DNA of 64,000 bases from Argyresthia goedartella (GCA_949825045.1 OX463829.1:22042715-22106714), one strand, 5' to 3'. Positions 22,820-35,090 are shown, counted from the stretch's first letter. The notes: generated by a model not told the origin, from the letters alone. Numbers and translations are program-made.

Positions 22820-25800
22820 TTAAACATCAGTCTCAGTTTTGCTACTAGTGTGTCTGCTCCTAACAGACTCGGGATTCGCCCACTGAGGACCACTCAACAG
22901 GAACTTCTTCACGTTGTACTCCATCCTCGCCAGATCTTCAGCCGTGATCTGCTTATCACCGTTCATCAAGACATAATTCAAATTCTTCTCAAAGTCACTC
23001 GCCGTCATACTCATATTAGTAAGATCATCTTTCTTTTCGTAGTTCTTTGCGGTGTCAGCTTCGACAGGGAATTCCGTTTCCTTAGCCGCGTTGACTACTT
23101 TAGTTGTGCTGTGGGATGTGGATTGGTTGGATTTGTGAGTTTCAGGATTGGCCCAACTCTTGTGGCCTTCTCTGGGGAAAGATGAGTACTTGCTGACCGG
23201 ATGAGGCATGTTTAGTGCTAGTTCGTTTAGAGTGGCGGTGAGTCTATTGATTCTGCTTTCACGCCTCGCGGCTTTGGCGTTGAAGGGAACGTCTTCCTCT
23301 AAGGTCAAAGGGTCGTTGAAGTTGTTCTGTTGTTCCAAATTCTGTTCGACCCACTGGGCGACTCTTAGTAGCTGTTGCTTCTGCAGTATCGCGGCGCTGT
23401 CGTCACTGGAGAGCGAGCTTGTACTCTGTTCGTTGGTAAATGCCTTCTTTTTAAGGTTTACTTTCAAATGCGTTTGAGTCAAGTTCGGGTAGACATTTAC
23501 TACGGTAGGTAGAGTATTCTTTGGTGCGTCGTTTTTTACAACACTGATCTTTGGTAGGTCCCCTTGAGGCGGGAAATCTTTGGATATCTTTGTATTTTCT
23601 AGCGAATGTAGCTGCGACATATCAATCTTGCGCAACGGCTTGTACTGACCAGTTAGTTTGTTTTGTTCGTAGCGATCGAAATTGAAGATTTTAACTTCTT
23701 GCAAATCGTTGGGCCACTGTTTGTCTGTTTTGGCCGTGACCACGTTACCTTCGGCATCCCTGTTATCATCCATAACAGTATCCACTACCACGTTGAAGTC
23801 ATTCAATAGGTTGTCTGCCTGTGGGGTGTTGACATTGCCAACAACGGGTGCTTGGTTGTTGTTTTGCTCGGAACTATTAGAGAAGTTATGCGTCTTCAGT
23901 GGTTGCAACGGTGACGAGGACACATTCATCAGTACCGGATTTATACCGGTATTCTTAACAACAGCACTCTGCTCCTTGTTACTTTCCACGTGGACATCAA
24001 TTAGGGTGCTTTCGACAACTACGCTCTCGTTTTTGAAACCGTTCTCTACGATTTCGTTATTTTTCTCCATTTCGATGAAATTGTTGATGTTGTCATTCAA
24101 CTCTTTGTAGATGGACACTTCATTACACTTGCTCTGTCGTCTGTATAGTATGGGGGGTATGTCGGGTTGCGCATTGTCCAGTAGTATGTTTTTGGAGCCG
24201 GCTTGCATGCGCAGGGAACAGAACCGAGGCCCGGGTCCGACTTGCGTATTCGATTTGTGCGTACTACTCGTGGATTTAGCTGCAGAAGAGCTCATGCTTG
24301 CAGCGCCCATAGAACTCTGAGAATTCTTCCTCCCAACTACTATGTCTGCGTTTTGGTTGTCATTTATATTCATTTTCGGTTTCTTCAACTCCTTGTCTTT
24401 CATCATACCGTCATAGACTAAACTATTGCTATTCTTACTAGAAATTGGTGTTCTTGTGCGATCGCAGAGTTTGTGATGGACAGTTGGTTCCATGTGTACA
24501 CTATTATTCCTAACTGGTATCATTCCCTCTTCTACTGTTGAAATCAATTCCTTTGTCTCGCCCCCTTCTACCTTTGTCTTAACTACTGTATCTTCAATAT
24601 CATTGCTGACTGTATCATATTTATTAGCATCATTAACCTCTGGTTTAACATGAGGTGGGGTTTCGTCGCTTGGAACTGACAGTATGTACAGCGGTCCAGC
24701 CTTTTCTTTATCATTGACAAGTTTGACTGCGTGTGGGGAGGAGCTTCTGGAGCTCAGATTGGAGTGTTGAGACTTGACATCAGAGTTGCAGGTGAGGCAT
24801 AAAGAGTTCTTTACCTCTCCACTTAGATAAGTCTGTGTGGCTATGGAGTAGTGAGTCCCGTCGTAGCAAAACGGCTTAGTCTGTGTGTTGGAGCAGGTAC
24901 AGGTATCACAGTGTTTAGTTACTGTGTCATGGATACTGTCTTCGAGGATCTTCGACATGAGTGATGCGGAGATATTGAATTCGTACTCACTAGCGTCGAA
25001 ACTTTCCATTTCGTTGCCGTTTCTGGAGTGGTTGGAGCTGTTGCCTTTGGTTTTCGACATCACGTATTGGGATACTCTCGCTTGGGTGTCAACTGGAAGC
25101 TGTAAAAGCAAAGTGTGAATGGAACACCAATAAGTCACATTTATTTAAATCAGGTGGGTAGGTATAAAATGCAAGCTTACATTATCCAATTTGTGTGACA
25201 CAAAGTGATCAGGTTTACACTGCAGCAGCTGGATTGCGAGATTCATATCGTTTTTGTATCGCTCCTGAAATCAAAATAAATATGTAAGATAGCAGAAAGC
25301 GCAGCTTTGTGAGAAAGCGATGTATCTTGACTCAGGAGAATAACTAAGCTCTTGAGAATCCCTCTATGAACGTCAATTATTATACTGTTGTACCTGCAAA
25401 ACTTTTACCTGATGAAGATTCGCAGGCAGACCCCTTCAATAATGGCAGTCCATATAATCTTTAAGAACATAAGATTTCAATGATATTCCTCGAAACTAAA
25501 CATGAACTTAAATCCCTATAACAAAGCTCAAACTTATAGGTGCAATATTCTGGTGACTCTCACAGACGAAGGGTTAAAAAAATGTCAGAAAAAAGTGTAC
25601 ACCAAAATACGTAATTTTAGGTACTTGCAACTTTAGGTATGCCAGTAAGGTTCGATGCCTTTTGGCTCATTACGTTTTTAATATTAACCTAAATTAAACT
25701 AGTAGAATTGTTTGAAAATATATCGACCTGGATAACTAACTAATAAATATTTCTGCTACCTCATCTGGAATTATGTGATTAGGCAAATGTAAATAAATAG

Positions 25801-28800
25801 GTGCTAAATTTTAAGTATTTCCTGGACTAGCACACAAGATAGACTTACATTTTCCTTATGCAGCATACTGTAATTGTGTTTGGACTCGGCCAGCCGCACC
25901 GACAAGGTCGCTATGTCCTTTGTCAGCTGGCTCTTCTCTGTCTTCATCCGGTCCACCATCTGAAGAAGTTTCTCTTCGAGCACCTGATTCAACTTTTGGA
26001 CTCGCTTGTGGGAGTCGTACACTCTGGAATGTGAATAGTGGATTATAATTAATTTTAAATAATTTAAGTTGAGTGTACAATTATGATTTCAACAGGTAGA
26101 TTTTTTTTAATTTTATTTCGATGAATATACATACTGTTTAAAAAGTTTTACTATCACAACAACATTAGCTGATCTGGGAAGGAATTCTACAAAATTCATA
26201 AGAATCGTGCATTATCTGCCAAATCTTTGAAATTTGGCATGCTTAACATCATTTAAATGACCATAACTAAGGTCATGTAAAGAAAAAGATAAAGATAAAA
26301 AAAAATGCTGATATAAGGGCCTACCCTTATCCTACAGTGCCTATAGTGGATGGTCAATTATTACATAAGAACACCTTATCAGCCATTAATTTTAGCATGC
26401 AAATATTTGATAGTCCATTCATTACACAGGGAGCAATAAATCATATTGTCACTAATACTTATAACTTATAATTATTTCACGTACAAGTTACAAGCCTTAT
26501 ATTTGATAAATTCGTCTACTGAATAAAAACAATTCTGAAGCAGCCATTTAAAGAGTTCAGAAATAAACTTATTATTTATAACTCTTTTATGTCTTTGGGT
26601 ATTTTGTTAAATACACACACCGGCACAATTAGCGGAACAGAAAAAAAGGGAGTATTTACGCATTTTTGCGTGTTACTGCCCGGCTAAACAAGCTTTTTTT
26701 AAATTTGGGTTTTAATTTAAAAATGGAATACTAAGCGACTGCCATTTTTTTAATTCTTTTGTTTTCATTTTCATTGATTCATTTTTTTCGACCGCTTGTC
26801 CGTTTTTAGAAGGTTCGTGCATTCCATTTGAAAAGCTTTGAATTGCAGTTTTTTGAGGCTTTTGAGTTTTTGCGCATATTGATAATTTACGAGCATCTAA
26901 GTATGCCTGATTTAACGCCATCAGAAATCATTAGGGCAGATCAAATGAGGAGAAATGGTCACCTACAGATCGATTGCCAGAAGCCTTCGTCGATCGTTAT
27001 CAACGATTCATCGTAGCATCCAACAGATTGACGAATACTCTAGTGAAAAGGAGAGGACAAGGCCGGAAAAGGTGTACTTCAAGGAGGGATGACCGTTTTC
27101 TCCAACTTCAAGTCCGACGGAACACGAGACTAACGGCGGTGCAGGCTCGAAATGTACTGGAAGAGGTACGAGCAGTAAGGATGAGTGAGCAGACAGTTCG
27201 TAGAAGATTCGAAGAAGTGGGTATAGGCTCGTATGTGCCCGCCAAAGCCCCAAAACTTGAGAGACATCATCGCACAAACCGTCTACACTTTGGTCGTGAA
27301 CATCGTGATTGGGACTTCGACGACTGGGGACAGGTTATTTTAACTGATGAATGCAGAGTTATGTTAAATCAAATTGATGGAAGGCGGCGAGTATGGAGAC
27401 GCAAAGGAGAACGGTATATCCAGTCTTATTTTGAAAATACAGTGGCATATGGCGGCGGTTCAATTATGGTCTGGGGAGGAATGTTTAGGAGCTCGTACGG
27501 AGTTAGATGGCGAGAATCTGAATGCTGATCGGTATATCAGGGAGATTTTAGAAGAACATGTTATGCCATTTGCCCCTTTATTGGTAACAACTTCATTCTA
27601 ATGCAGGATAATGCTCGGGCTCACAGTGCTCGCACAGTACAGACATACCTAAACCATGTTGGTATAACGGTGATGGAGTGGCCAGCACGGTCCCCCGATA
27701 TGAACCATATAGAACACGTCTGGGACTGGCTAAAGAGGAGTGTATAGTCAAAAATGCCACCTCCCAATAATCTCAACGAGTTGCGAAACGCATTACTTGA
27801 AGAATGGCAGAGGTTGCCCCAAGAAACCATTGATAACATCATCCGCAGCATGCCCAGACGGATGGAAACCCTCATCAGAGCACGAGGAGGAAACACTCGA
27901 TATTGAACAGTCATTGAAATTGTTGTTAACCTTTGGAAAATCTTGAATTTTCTGCTGTTTCTCTATAATAAAAAAATCGAAGGAAAATGCATTTTGTTTA
28001 ATTTAATTTTTAATTTAATTAAACTTTAAGCATGGTGTTACAAATGAATGTCAAAACATGTATATTTCATTGTTGTTTCATTTTAAATAATATATTGTTT
28101 AAAAATTACATTCATTGTTCTAAATTCCCTCTTTTTTCTTCCTTTTTTTTCTGTTCCGCTAATTGTGCCGGTGTGTGTATAATACACACACCGGCACAAC
28201 GCACATTGACATTTAGATATAGTGATGCACGTGGGGTATGATTATGTACTAACCTATTTGATTACTTTAGTTTCTTAAATATTGTTCTTGAACCTTTTAA
28301 ATAATTGTGGGTTAAGTTTTACAAATTTTCCGATTTCGTATATATATATATATATATATATATATTAGGTGCTTGCTTACCTATGAAATCAGCGTTTCAA
28401 ACATTTTTGCATTTTTTTAGGAATGAAAAATCCTAATTTTATAAAACTTTGTGTGTATGAATTAGTCAACATTTAGCTCGTAGCAAATTTGATTTAATCT
28501 CTGAAAAGTGTCAGTGGCTAAAAAAATATTTCGAATCTTATCATGAAATTGGATGACATTTAGGACGAACTAATTTTGAAGATTAAATTTCAGGTATCAA
28601 ACTGAAAATTAAAAGAAAATTTAATAGGTAGATATAAAACTTTGAAATTAACTTTTAAACAATAAAAAAATAATGGAAATAGCTATTGAATTACTCGAAT
28701 GAACTATGAAATTGGCGAAATTTTCGTTCAGATTCAAATTTCGCCAATTTCTTAGGTAAGCACCTATAGACAAATGGTAATGGTGATATATTTAACTTAT

Positions 28801-31800
28801 CAAACATTGGTTTTCATGATTCATTTGGAGCCATACCGCAAATTGCAGGCGCACATTTCTTTTGTGCAATAAAAACATTATATTAGGGTCCTTACATATG
28901 AAATTGGCGTTTCGCCGTACTGGCCACTTTGATCTCAAATATCTCATCTATGGTTAGGAATTCCAAATTCAAATTTATACTGCTATTTACTCATGTATTT
29001 GTGTTTCTAAAATTATAATTCATTTGTTTTTCCTCAATTGTTTTTTTTCTTGCGTCACTCAGCTTACAAAATGGAAAACTTGAAATAACGCGTTATTTAT
29101 GAGTTCTACCGTGGCACCAGTGCTGCAGAAACACGGCTCGAAGGATTAATGATGTGTATGGCTCTCGGTGCCGCAATAGAAAACACAGTGCGTTTTTGGT
29201 TCCAACGTTTTCTTCTGGAAATTTCGTCCTGCAGAACAAGCCCCGTGGACGGCCGGAGACCAAAGTTGATAATGAAGAATTGAAGGCTATTGTGGAAGCG
29301 GATCCATCGCAAACCACGTCCGAGTTAGCCGCAGGCTGCGGTGTTAGTGATAAAACTGTTTTAATCCACTTGAAGCAAATTGGGAAGGTGAAAAAGCTTG
29401 AAAGGTGGGTCCCTCACGAACTGAGTGAAGCAAATCAACAAACGCGCGTTGACTGCTGCGTTGCATTACTCACCCGGCACAATAATGAAAGGATTTTTAA
29501 TCGAATCATTACCTGTGATGAAAAGTTGATCCTGTACGATAATCGGAAGCGCTCATCGCAATGGCTGAACCCTGCCGAACCAGCCAAACCATGCCCCAAG
29601 CGAAAATTGACACCAAAAAAGTTACTGGTGAGCGTTTGGTGGACTAGTGCTGGTGTCGTTCACTACAGCTTTCTTAAATCTGACCAGACGATTACGGCAG
29701 ATGTCTATTGTCAGCAACTGCAAATCATGATGGAAAAGCTAGCTGCTAAACAACCGAGGCTGGTCAATCGCTCTAGGCCACTGCTGCTTCATGATAACGA
29801 TAGACCACACACTGCACAACAGATGGCTACCATATTAGAGGAGCTTCAATTGGAATGTCTAAGACATCCACCGTACTCTCCGGACCTTGTTCCAACAGAT
29901 TACCATTTTTTTCGAAATTTGGATAACTTTTTAAAAGGGAAAAAATTCAACTCCGATGGGGCAGTCCAATCCGCCTTCAAATATTTTATTGATTCCCGTC
30001 CGAATGTTTTTTTTAGTAAAGGGATCGAAGAACTACTTATGAGATGGCAAATGTGTATAGATAGCAATGGTACATACTTTGATTAAATAAATATTATTAA
30101 AAAAAACGACTTTATGTTCCTCCCATGTAAAACGCCAATTTCATATGTAAGGACCTAATAATATCGGTGCCGTTTCCCCAAACTACTACTTCTATTTTTC
30201 TCCGCTGTTTTTCTAAGCCTACTTAATACAAAAATTAATCTTTTAATTTTCTTACAAACTTTATCAGTGTGATGAGGATAATTGTGATGTTTAGGATTCA
30301 GAAAACCCAATATGGCCTATAAATCCAATATGGCCGCCGTCTTTATGGGTATTTTTATTAGATGGGCTTCTAATAGACACAACATCTTGAGTAATACAAT
30401 TTTTTATGAGTGCTAGTATGCGATGAATTTATTTCTTAGGCCTAATTTGTGTTTAAAAATCAATTTCAAGGTCAACATATTTTTTTTATTACCGAAATCT
30501 TTCTTACTACTCAACAGATATTAATTTATGATATATCGAACAACAGCTAGTCTTTTGTGGTTGATTAATGACACAGAGCATCATCTCTTATATGTATTCA
30601 TAACATTTCCAAAGACAGCATTAAAAATAAGTGTGCGGTAGATGGAATGGGAAATTCCGGGAAAAAAATACTTGGTTACACTATTGTTTTATATTTAAAT
30701 TCGTTTAGGGAAATTAGGTGAGCTGTCTTTCCCTTAACGTTTGACCATTATTTACGGGCAGCCCCAGGTCATCTCAAATGCAAAAGTCCCCATTACCCTG
30801 GAGGAGTTGCCACACTGGACTGCGAGGGAGATCCTCTGCATGAGATACGAAGCACCCAGAGCGGCAGTCATAGCCACAGTCCCTCAAGCGACGCCCTAAC
30901 TCCCTAACGAAGGCCTCGCCCTGCACTCCCAAGACCCTGGTAGTTTCGAAGGCAAGCGGGACGAATATATACCGGCCCAAAAGAACAGAGTACTTTTGGG
31001 TATTCAACCTCGCTGCCTCACCGGCCACGGCACCCAGGGTGTACACGGTAGACGCTAGGTGAGAGGGGGACGCTAGGTAGGAGTGTGCAGACACATGTGG
31101 AGTCCCATAGCAATGAGCGCCCCCTCTCCTAAGTCATGGTCAGGCCATGTGGACGCTTCCCATCAGTACGACATAGACCCGTGGGCTCCAATACACGGAG
31201 TATTCTGGCTGTTACGAGAGCCCGCTTAACGATTTCGCTGATGGAGGAGTACCGAAAAAACCTGCCCACGCTTCGTACGCAGTGCAGACCGTGCCAACCC
31301 CAAGTTTCATCACTCGCACCACACTCGCAGGAATGAGGCTGGCACATGTCGCATCCGAGTCGTAATGCAACAGCCATGCGCAATGAGTAATTGTTGAACT
31401 TAAATTGATTTAGAATAACAAAAAACCTCAGAAATTAATTTTTTACATCGTATAACCTATAAAACGTGGTATTATTCAAGATTTTGTGTCTATTAGAAGC
31501 CTATCTAATAAAAATACCAACACAGATGCCGGCTATATTGGATTTATAGCAAACAGGCCACCAGAGGTCGCGCATAAGTTGCTTGCGGTGGTTTTCTACA
31601 TCTTTAAGACCATACTGGTGAATGAACTTGGTGAAACGTTTCTGCACTTTTGTGTAGAGTATCAGCTTACGGTCATGAACAAGTGGTTCAAACAACACCC
31701 TAGAAGACTCTATATATGGGTCGCACCAGGAGGTAGATACAGGAACCAGATTGATGAGATACAGCAAGAAGGAAGACTGGATTGGCGACGAATCTTGGAA

Positions 31801-33388
31801 GTTTATTGAAGACAGGAGAAGTTTGAAGCAACGGTCTGAAAAGTCAAGCCGATGTAGAGAGATAGACCGCCTTACACAGGGGAGTGCAAAGATCAGTAAG
31901 GAGAGACAAAAGCGACCACAAAAACGCAATTTGTGAGGAGATAGAGCAGCACGCAGTGAAGTCTGGAGAAGCACGTCATAATGGGTCAAATGGAAGGAAA
32001 GCGCCCCAGAGGATGTGCTCTAACTAGATGGTCCGACCAGATAGAGGTGACAGGGGGTACTCTACCCAACGCATACCATACTACGCAGAACCGTCAGAAA
32101 TGGAGGAGAGCATGCATTCACAATGCTCAGCATTGAGGGACCTATACAGAAAAAGTGAAGAACATACTAAATTTCAAAGACTTGGCAGAAAGTGCATGAT
32201 TCTTATAAAGTCCCCCTCAGTCACATTGTGTCATTTTCGATTTTAGAAATATATTTGTATCAGATTGAAAATAACTTGACATGCCACTTACCTATCATAT
32301 TTCTCTCGCCAAGTAGCAAGCTGGTCTTCTAGGAAGTTGACTTTATCAGTAGTCTTTAAGTACTCAGCCTCCAGTGCGAGTATGTGTATGTCTCTCTCCC
32401 CAAGATGTCTCCGAAGGTGGTCCACTTCAGCGTGAAGCTGAACCTCCCCCTCTCCGGTGCATTCCTAGTAAATTATTGTGCCACATCAAAATAAAAGAAG
32501 TTAAGAAGCCCTTGGATTTGTGATATCAGCTGTGGATGTGATGGCAGCTTGTTTTATTGAACCAAATATTATTTAACATTGTTTACAATTTATTTACGAG
32601 CAATTATCTTCACATGTGATAATAATGTAAGTCTAAATCTTTGATTTAAGTAACAGTAATAATGACATGAGTTTGGCATAGTTTGGTTCAATGAAATTTG
32701 CATACTGGTAAACAGAGATATCATATAAAAATACAAAGCTACATTAAATAGTATAATATTAGCTAATCAAAGTAAGAAAAGCCATGCATTGCATCTATAA
32801 ACAATATCAACAAGTTTTGGAAAAATGAGGAGTAAAATTATATATATAACTTAACATAACATTTAGAATATTCATATACAGGTGCATACATTGCTTCTGG
32901 CCCCACACTATGATACACTGTGTTGTGGCAACCAGAAACAGCAATGTCACACACATATAAACTTCCACACTAACAAAGCATCTCATTAGATGGCTTATAA
33001 TAATTTGGAAGAAAAAGCAGAATATTTAGGATTTATTGTTGAGAGTTGCACTCAGCAATCCTTTTGAATGGTTTACTTATATTAGAAGTTTAGCATTGTA
33101 ATAAACAGGTGTTAAATTTTCTAGGAAAATGGCAACAAATATAGATGAAATAAATACAAACAAAAGGGAAATTATCAAGAAACTACAGAATGTAAATAAA
33201 ACAGAATACTCTGATGGTAATGGCAGAATGTAACAAAAATCTTTCTGGAAGTAGGACATGGTTTTTTGAAAGAATTGTACACTACTTTGACCTGTTTCTA
33301 GTTAATGCTGCTACAAATTAAGATAAGAAACAGTAATATAATATAATTGTATTACCTTACAGGGGGAGGATAAATTACTTTCATCCAT
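22820..33388 (-). CDS. BEGAIN/TJAP1-family coiled-coil scaffold protein (gene A)
   Basis: Five exons on the minus strand join in frame: 33388-33356, 32464-32292, 26023-25849, 25264-25181 and 25099-22820, giving 914 residues. All introns are GT-AG, and phases 0, 2, 0, 0 match. The start ATG lies in GACATGGATG. Residues 12-155 form a coiled coil ending in LHKEN, ERYKNDMNLAIQLLQC and KLDNLPVDTQARVSQY. That block is the signature of the vertebrate BEGAIN and TJAP1 N-terminus, proteins of postsynaptic and tight-junction membranes. The remaining 760 residues are polar, Ser/Asn-rich and probably disordered, with a Cys cluster (HCDTCTC) near residue 195 and a helical VAQWVEQNLEQQ segment. The chain ends ETDV, a class I PDZ ligand. 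Role as a membrane-cortex scaffold is inferred from the family. An alternative donor in exon 1 would give an immediate stop, which supports the model. Intron 2 (6.3 kb) is filled with transposons. Confidence 0.85.
26614..28177 (+). mobile_element. Tc1-like transposon (DD34E), degenerate
   Basis: The terminal inverted repeats read CACACACCGGCACAATTAGC and its complement at the right end, flanked on both sides by TA (26612-26613 and 28178-28179), as expected for Tc1 target duplication. The 1.56-kb length is normal for the family. A second partial end (CACACACCGGCACAAC) follows at about 28184-28199, suggesting an older neighbouring insertion. It lies in gene A intron 2, opposite to the gene. Confidence 0.85.
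26903..27906 (+). pseudogene. Tc1-like transposase, frameshifted
   Basis: The protein starts MPDLTPSEIIRADQM at 26903 and shifts frame before 26974. It continues as RGQGRKRCTSRRDD, TAVQARNVLEEVR, the first catalytic Asp in ILTDECRV, and GGGSIMVWGGMF. It shifts again near 27510 to NADRYIREILEEHVMPFAP, and once more to NNFILMQDNARAHSA and WPARSPDMNHIEHVWDWLKR, ending RARGGNTRY at 27906. The QDN Asp and the IEH Glu are 34 residues apart, the DD34E spacing of Tc1. At least three frame breaks and an in-frame TAG after the WLKRSV block make it inactive. Confidence 0.85.
28337..28364. repeat. (TA)n microsatellite
   Basis: A nearly pure TA run abuts the left end of the MITE at 28365. TA is the target of this transposon class, so the element probably landed in an existing TA tract. 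Confidence 0.9.
28365..28766. mobile_element. Mariner-related MITE
   Basis: The left end TTAGGTGCTTGCTTACCTAT and the right end, whose complement reads TAGGTGCTTACCTAAG, are terminal inverted repeats continuing into GAAAT(C/T)GGCG. Length is about 400 bp, with TA on both sides and no coding capacity. The ends resemble those of the adjacent mariner at 28883 (TTAGGGTCCTTACATATGAA then ATTGGCG), so it may be a non-autonomous relative mobilised by that lineage. Confidence 0.75.
28883..30158 (+). mobile_element. Mariner transposon (DD34D)
   Basis: The TIRs read TTAGGGTCCTTACATATGAA plus ATTGGCGTTT at the left, with a near-perfect complement at the right ending GGACCTAA. TA flanks both ends (28881-28882, 30159-30160). 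The 1276-bp length is typical of full-length mariners. It lies in gene A intron 2, opposite to the gene. Confidence 0.9.
29071..30086 (+). pseudogene. Mariner transposase (DD34D), N-terminally broken
   Basis: An ATG at 29071 is followed by an in-frame TAA after five codons, and two frameshifts follow between about 29130 and 29215. From there to 30086 the frame is open and carries the whole catalytic region: a helix-turn-helix-like segment (TTSELAAGCGVSDKTV), the mariner signature WVPHELSE, the first Asp in ITCDEKLILYDN, the second in LLHDNDRPHTA, and the third in YSPDLVPTDYHFF. The second and third are separated by 34 residues. Substitutions such as DEKL (usually DEKW) and HDND (usually HDNA) suggest decay in the catalytic domain too. 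It would not make active enzyme. Confidence 0.85.
30774..31383 (-). pseudogene. Non-LTR retrotransposon C-terminus, restriction-like endonuclease type
   Basis: On the minus strand, 31383-31129 gives VALRLGCDMCQPHSCECG, HGLHCVRSVGRF, RALVTARILRVLEPTGL and TDGKRPHGLTM. After a frameshift, 31094-30774 gives AGEAARLNTQKYSVL, YIFVPLAFETTRVLG and ELGRRLRDCGY. The CxxC-H-C-C spacing followed by a KRPDG-type motif is the tail of a non-LTR family also present at 40940-42960. I infer a restriction-like endonuclease; here the key PD is PH. The RT domain is not present. It lies in gene A intron 2. Confidence 0.65.
31480..32180 (+). pseudogene. APE-type non-LTR remnant lacking the RT core
   Basis: 31560-31790 encodes the end of an apurinic-type endonuclease domain: GETFLHFCVEYQLTVMN, KQHPRRLYIWVAPGG and RYRNQID. 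About 31985-32140 encodes a C-terminal block, GQMEGKRPRGCALTRWSDQI and a downstream QNRQKWRR. Only about 200 bp separates them, so the complete RT domain that should lie between is missing. Several stops occur. It lies in gene A intron 2. The long minus-strand frame here is a shadow. Confidence 0.65.
32880..32965 (-). repeat. SINE tail fragment in gene A intron 1
   Basis: The minus strand reads GCTGTTTCTGGTTGCC, ACAGTGTATCATAGTGTGGG, GCCAGAAGCAATGTATGC, the common SINE tail. No tRNA-like head adjoins it. Same orientation as the gene. Confidence 0.7.
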
Positions 33389-34074
33389 GTCTCTAAGCTT
33401 TAGCTACTTCACAGTTCACATTACAGGACGTCCAATTATCCAAACCATCGATTAATTTCACACCTACGGTGATTTTACAGCAATTAAATCAATAAGCCAC
33501 TGTGAAAACCAAAATAACATATAATAACTAAAAATCAATGTTTACACAAATGTGTGATATTTACTGCGGATTGTGCTACTGACTGTTATGGATTATCGGG
33601 AATTCATTTAAGACACGCAGAATAGAAAACAAATGTTTAAATGTACGCTATTGATTGTGCAGAAATCCCAATTTTCCTGGAAAATCTAAAATATTGACGT
33701 GAATGTGACTGACTGACGTGACTGTCGTGACGGTCGGTCGAGTGACGTTGACATGAACGCAATAAAATACGGCAGAATAAGTCGCGCTTTTATAAAAAAA
33801 GCCTTAGATGTATGAAAAGAAGTGCTATAGTTACTTGGCAATTGTCACATTCGCAGCTACATGACAGTACAATTACAAGTTTTTTTCATGCGTTGAGTAG
33901 CCGAGATCTGTGCAGCCTACAGGATTGCATTTATCCAACAGTCGTTGGAAGACGATCCAACTACGATCAACAAGCTGCCCCTTTTATCTCTATAACTTTC
34001 GATATCGTATATTTTCGTATGTGTACAACTTGTTTTGATCTCGGGTTACCTATTGAACTGGACAGCGTCAGCGG
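33389..34074. promoter_or_regulatory. Upstream region of gene A with TGACG cluster
   Basis: Between about 33705 and 33755, some 330 bp upstream of the gene A start codon, TGACG occurs three times (in CTGACGTGA, GTGACGGT and GTGACGTTG) within a GTGAC/GACTG-rich stretch. TGACG is the core of CREB/ATF sites. No TATA box was clear. The promoter call rests on position only. The plus-strand open frame at 33812-34162 shows no domain. Confidence 0.3.
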
Positions 34075-35090
34075 GAGCGTAATGTATATGTCGCAGCCAT
34101 ATCGTAGAACTCGCCGTATTACATACAGGCGCGCCGGATTTAAAAACGTCGCTTTTTTGTAATGCGGCTACCTCACGTTGAGCCGGATTGTGGTTGCGAT
34201 ACGTTCTAGAAAGCGGCATCCAACGTTTAGCTTAATATTCAGCAAGAAGCAATGTAGGGTGACTATAAATTATATGACTATACCCCGGAATCGGTTGTGC
34301 AATATGGGCGCTGAACGTTCGTATGGATCAGGGGATGGCTATGAATAATTTTGAAATACAGCGATGTCGATACTTTTGTCCTACCATAGTGAAAAGCTAC
34401 AGACTCCGTTATAAGTAGGTTAGTTACTTAAGGTTTATTTATATTTATTTATTTAGTTAATTATTAGACACGTCAACAGAATACATATTTTTACACTTAT
34501 TCGAGTTATTCAATGACAAGTTGTGATATATATTCCTTTTACCGACATGCACAACATTTACAGTTTGATCAAGCAACAACGTTATTCGACAGAAGAAAGA
34601 AATCTTATGTCATTTAAAATAGCATACCTACACAATACGATAGGTACTATAGAATATATTACAAATTGGGTTGAATAATGTGTGAAAAGGATGAATAATG
34701 TGTAAACATAGTCATATCATCTTTTACAAAATAAAAGTGTTCAATTTTTGTCTAAAATTTTCAAAATGAAATAGATGTTTAGAAGCTGACGATTAAACTT
34801 ATCTTTGTATTCACTATTTTCACGAATGTGATTTGCATTTCTGAATTAAATATTTTTGTTGTTTTGAACTTGCAGCGCTTCTTGTGGCGATAGATGGAAC
34901 TAAAACTTTTAAAGTGGCTGAGGGGCCTATCGACGATGCGCTCGAATGCAGCCGAATTTCAATCCGGATCAACGTGAGGTAGCCGTAGCAATATAAAACC
35001 GAGACGTTTTTCCATCCTGTATGTCAAACGGCGTGTTCTACATTCGCTCGACATTTCCATAATGCGTACATAATAAGCAATATTTTTTAT
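34075..35090. mobile_element. Fold-back element with about 100-bp inverted repeats
   Basis: The left arm (about 34095-34200) reads TAGAACTCGCCGTATTACAT, GGCTACCTCACGTTGAGCCG, GATTG. The right arm (about 34960-35060), complemented, reads TAGAACACGCCGTTTGACAT, GGCTACCTCACGTTGATCCG, GATTG. Arm divergence is moderate. The roughly 750-bp interior is AT-rich with no coding capacity. Exact ends and target site duplication were not established. Confidence 0.65.

Noticed and set aside
22577..24421. Plus-strand open frames of up to 202 codons
   Set aside because: They are antisense shadows of the large gene A terminal exon, which has matching splice sites, family homology and a natural C-terminus.
31501..31989. 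162-codon minus-strand open frame
   Set aside because: The plus strand carries a recognisable endonuclease tail (RYRNQID), so the minus frame is a shadow.
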